DNA of 64,000 bases from Rhynchopus euleeides (taxonomy: Eukaryota > Euglenozoa > Diplonemea > Diplonemida > Diplonemidae). Made by a program: the position numbers and the translations under genes. A model generated the notes under the pieces. The model saw only the letters and a list, made by a program, of their open reading frames with translations. It was not told the DNA's origin and did no database searches. Positions 63,179-64,000 of the stretch are shown one piece after another. The stretch covers positions 1,302,001 to 1,366,000 of the forward strand of contig OY723240.1 in assembly GCA_963210315.1 (NCBI GenBank). Direction: 5' to 3'. The first letter of the stretch is position 1; each line of letters begins with the position of its first letter.

Positions 63179-64000
63179 CACGGTGGACTCCAGCGGGGGT
63201 AGGGTACCACTACCGGGTTTAACCCTTTTCGGGAGTCTCAACTAGGGGGAGTCCAACTCCCGCTAGCGGGAGTATAGATCAGCAGTGGGCAACAATGAGG
63301 CGATGCGGGGGGCGAGGGCACCGATGCTCACTGTGCGACATCCCAGAAGAACGCTGGTATCAACAGGTGCATCGATACCCGCACCTGACTCTCTCTGAGA
63401 TGAAAGAGGCTGGCTACCCCTCCCTCTTGGCAGGTGTGCTTCCCAATGCCCGCTACGTCACCCCAGCACTCCATGACTGCAAGGGGCTCGCCATGCGGCT
63501 GATCAGGGTACTGGATGAGACAACAAAAAAAATATTCGACAAGACCTGTACAAACCTTGCACTGAATGTGTCGCAGAATGGGACAGGTGCTCAGTTCCGG
63601 AAGGTCGTGCTTGCCATGTCACAGGACACCACCTACAAGGGCTTGTTCCGCTACCTCTTTGTCTCCCTTGCAGACCTCATGCATTTCCGGTATGCAGACA
63701 TCCCCTGGCGCTTCTGGGGATGCAAGGATGAGTCAGCCCGGATTCCCTTCTTGCGTGCTCGGATCTCAGGGCATATATTTCACTGGTTGATGGAGCATGC
63801 CGAAAAGGGATCAACGCGCAATGCCTACGTACACAGTCTCCATCATTGGTGGGCTCCAGAAGATGCAGTGCCTCTGCAGAACAACGACGAATTTGAAGAA
63901 GCAGAGAACGGACATCGCAAGAAAGATGCCGTTACAATCGCCAGCTCCGCAACTTACGAGAGAGATCTTGCAATGTCAGAAGAGAAGCGGCGCGAATCGG
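63179..64000. mobile_element. CACGGTGG element, internally deleted copy 3 (runs off the window)
   Basis: A left TIR at 63179-63196 and about 80 bp of subterminal palindromes join, at about 63276, to sequence equal to 14638 onwards of the complete copy. The deletion removes all of ORF1 and the first 180 or so codons of ORF2. The rest is nearly identical to ORF2 through the end of the window. Confidence 0.85.
63295..64000 (+). pseudogene. ORF2 fragment of the CACGGTGG element, 3' end outside the window
   Basis: It is open in the ORF2 frame from an internal Met (MRRCGGRGHRCSLCD) to the window edge, equal to 14656-15360. Only a few substitutions are seen, such as AATGCCC for AATACCC and a Ser for Ala codon near the end. 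The near identity indicates recent derivation. The N-terminal HTH-like part is absent. Confidence 0.75.

Noticed and set aside
1..64000. tRNA, rRNA or other structured RNA genes
   Set aside because: No recognisable tRNA A/B boxes in a cloverleaf context and no rRNA-like sequence were seen. The many strong hairpins are better explained by element ends.

Overview
The window is nuclear DNA of a GC-rich unicellular eukaryote that I cannot name. The host proteins are eukaryotic in style: an intron-free DUF4116 repeat protein with an N-terminal ubiquitin-like segment, a PH-domain protein with long disordered stretches, a multi-pass membrane protein of unknown function, a secreted DNase I-fold (EEP) protein, and the remains of a membrane-anchored class III nucleotidyl cyclase. 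All five lie on the minus strand. I see no rRNA, tRNA, bacterial operon or CRISPR array. A run of exactly 200 N at 24322-24521 is a scaffold gap and truncates the PH-domain gene.

Most of the window is mobile or repetitive DNA. From left to right: host gene and cyclase relic (0.6-5.4 kb); a hAT-type element with a perfect 8-bp target duplication (6.45-7.11 kb); a 345-bp TA-flanked element, a short palindromic element, and a TIR element broken by a second hAT element (10.3-12.6 kb); a complete two-gene element with 18-bp perfect TIRs starting CACGGTGG and many palindromic subterminal repeats (12636-16080); 380-bp tandem repeats, a third hAT and a foldback element (16.7-20.25 kb); the PH-domain gene, the gap and a zinc-knuckle fragment (22-25 kb); a 3.6-kb array of 31-bp repeats followed by a cyclase fragment and two smaller 31-bp arrays (26.1-31.75 kb); a mosaic of palindromic and TIR elements (32.1-37.4 kb); a fourth 31-bp array joined to the C-terminal half of a PIF/Harbinger-like transposase (38.5-39.9 kb); a second foldback element, a fourth hAT, two 2028-bp copies of another element and further TA elements (39.9-49.1 kb); a second Harbinger-like transposase tail joined to a fifth 31-bp array (49.9-52.1 kb); two more hAT elements (52.6-54.5 kb); two host genes (55.9-59.2 kb); and two damaged copies of the CACGGTGG element running off the right end.

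Three things stand out. First, the CACGGTGG element encodes two proteins whose families I do not recognise, and the window also holds two deletion derivatives of it. Second, five short tandem arrays, some of unrelated sequence, all use a 31-bp period, and three of them adjoin truncated coding domains. Third, several hAT-type elements with different ends carry the same internal GC-rich paired cassette. Target-site duplications quoted here were read directly from the sequence; family assignments are inferences from motifs and could not be tested by search.
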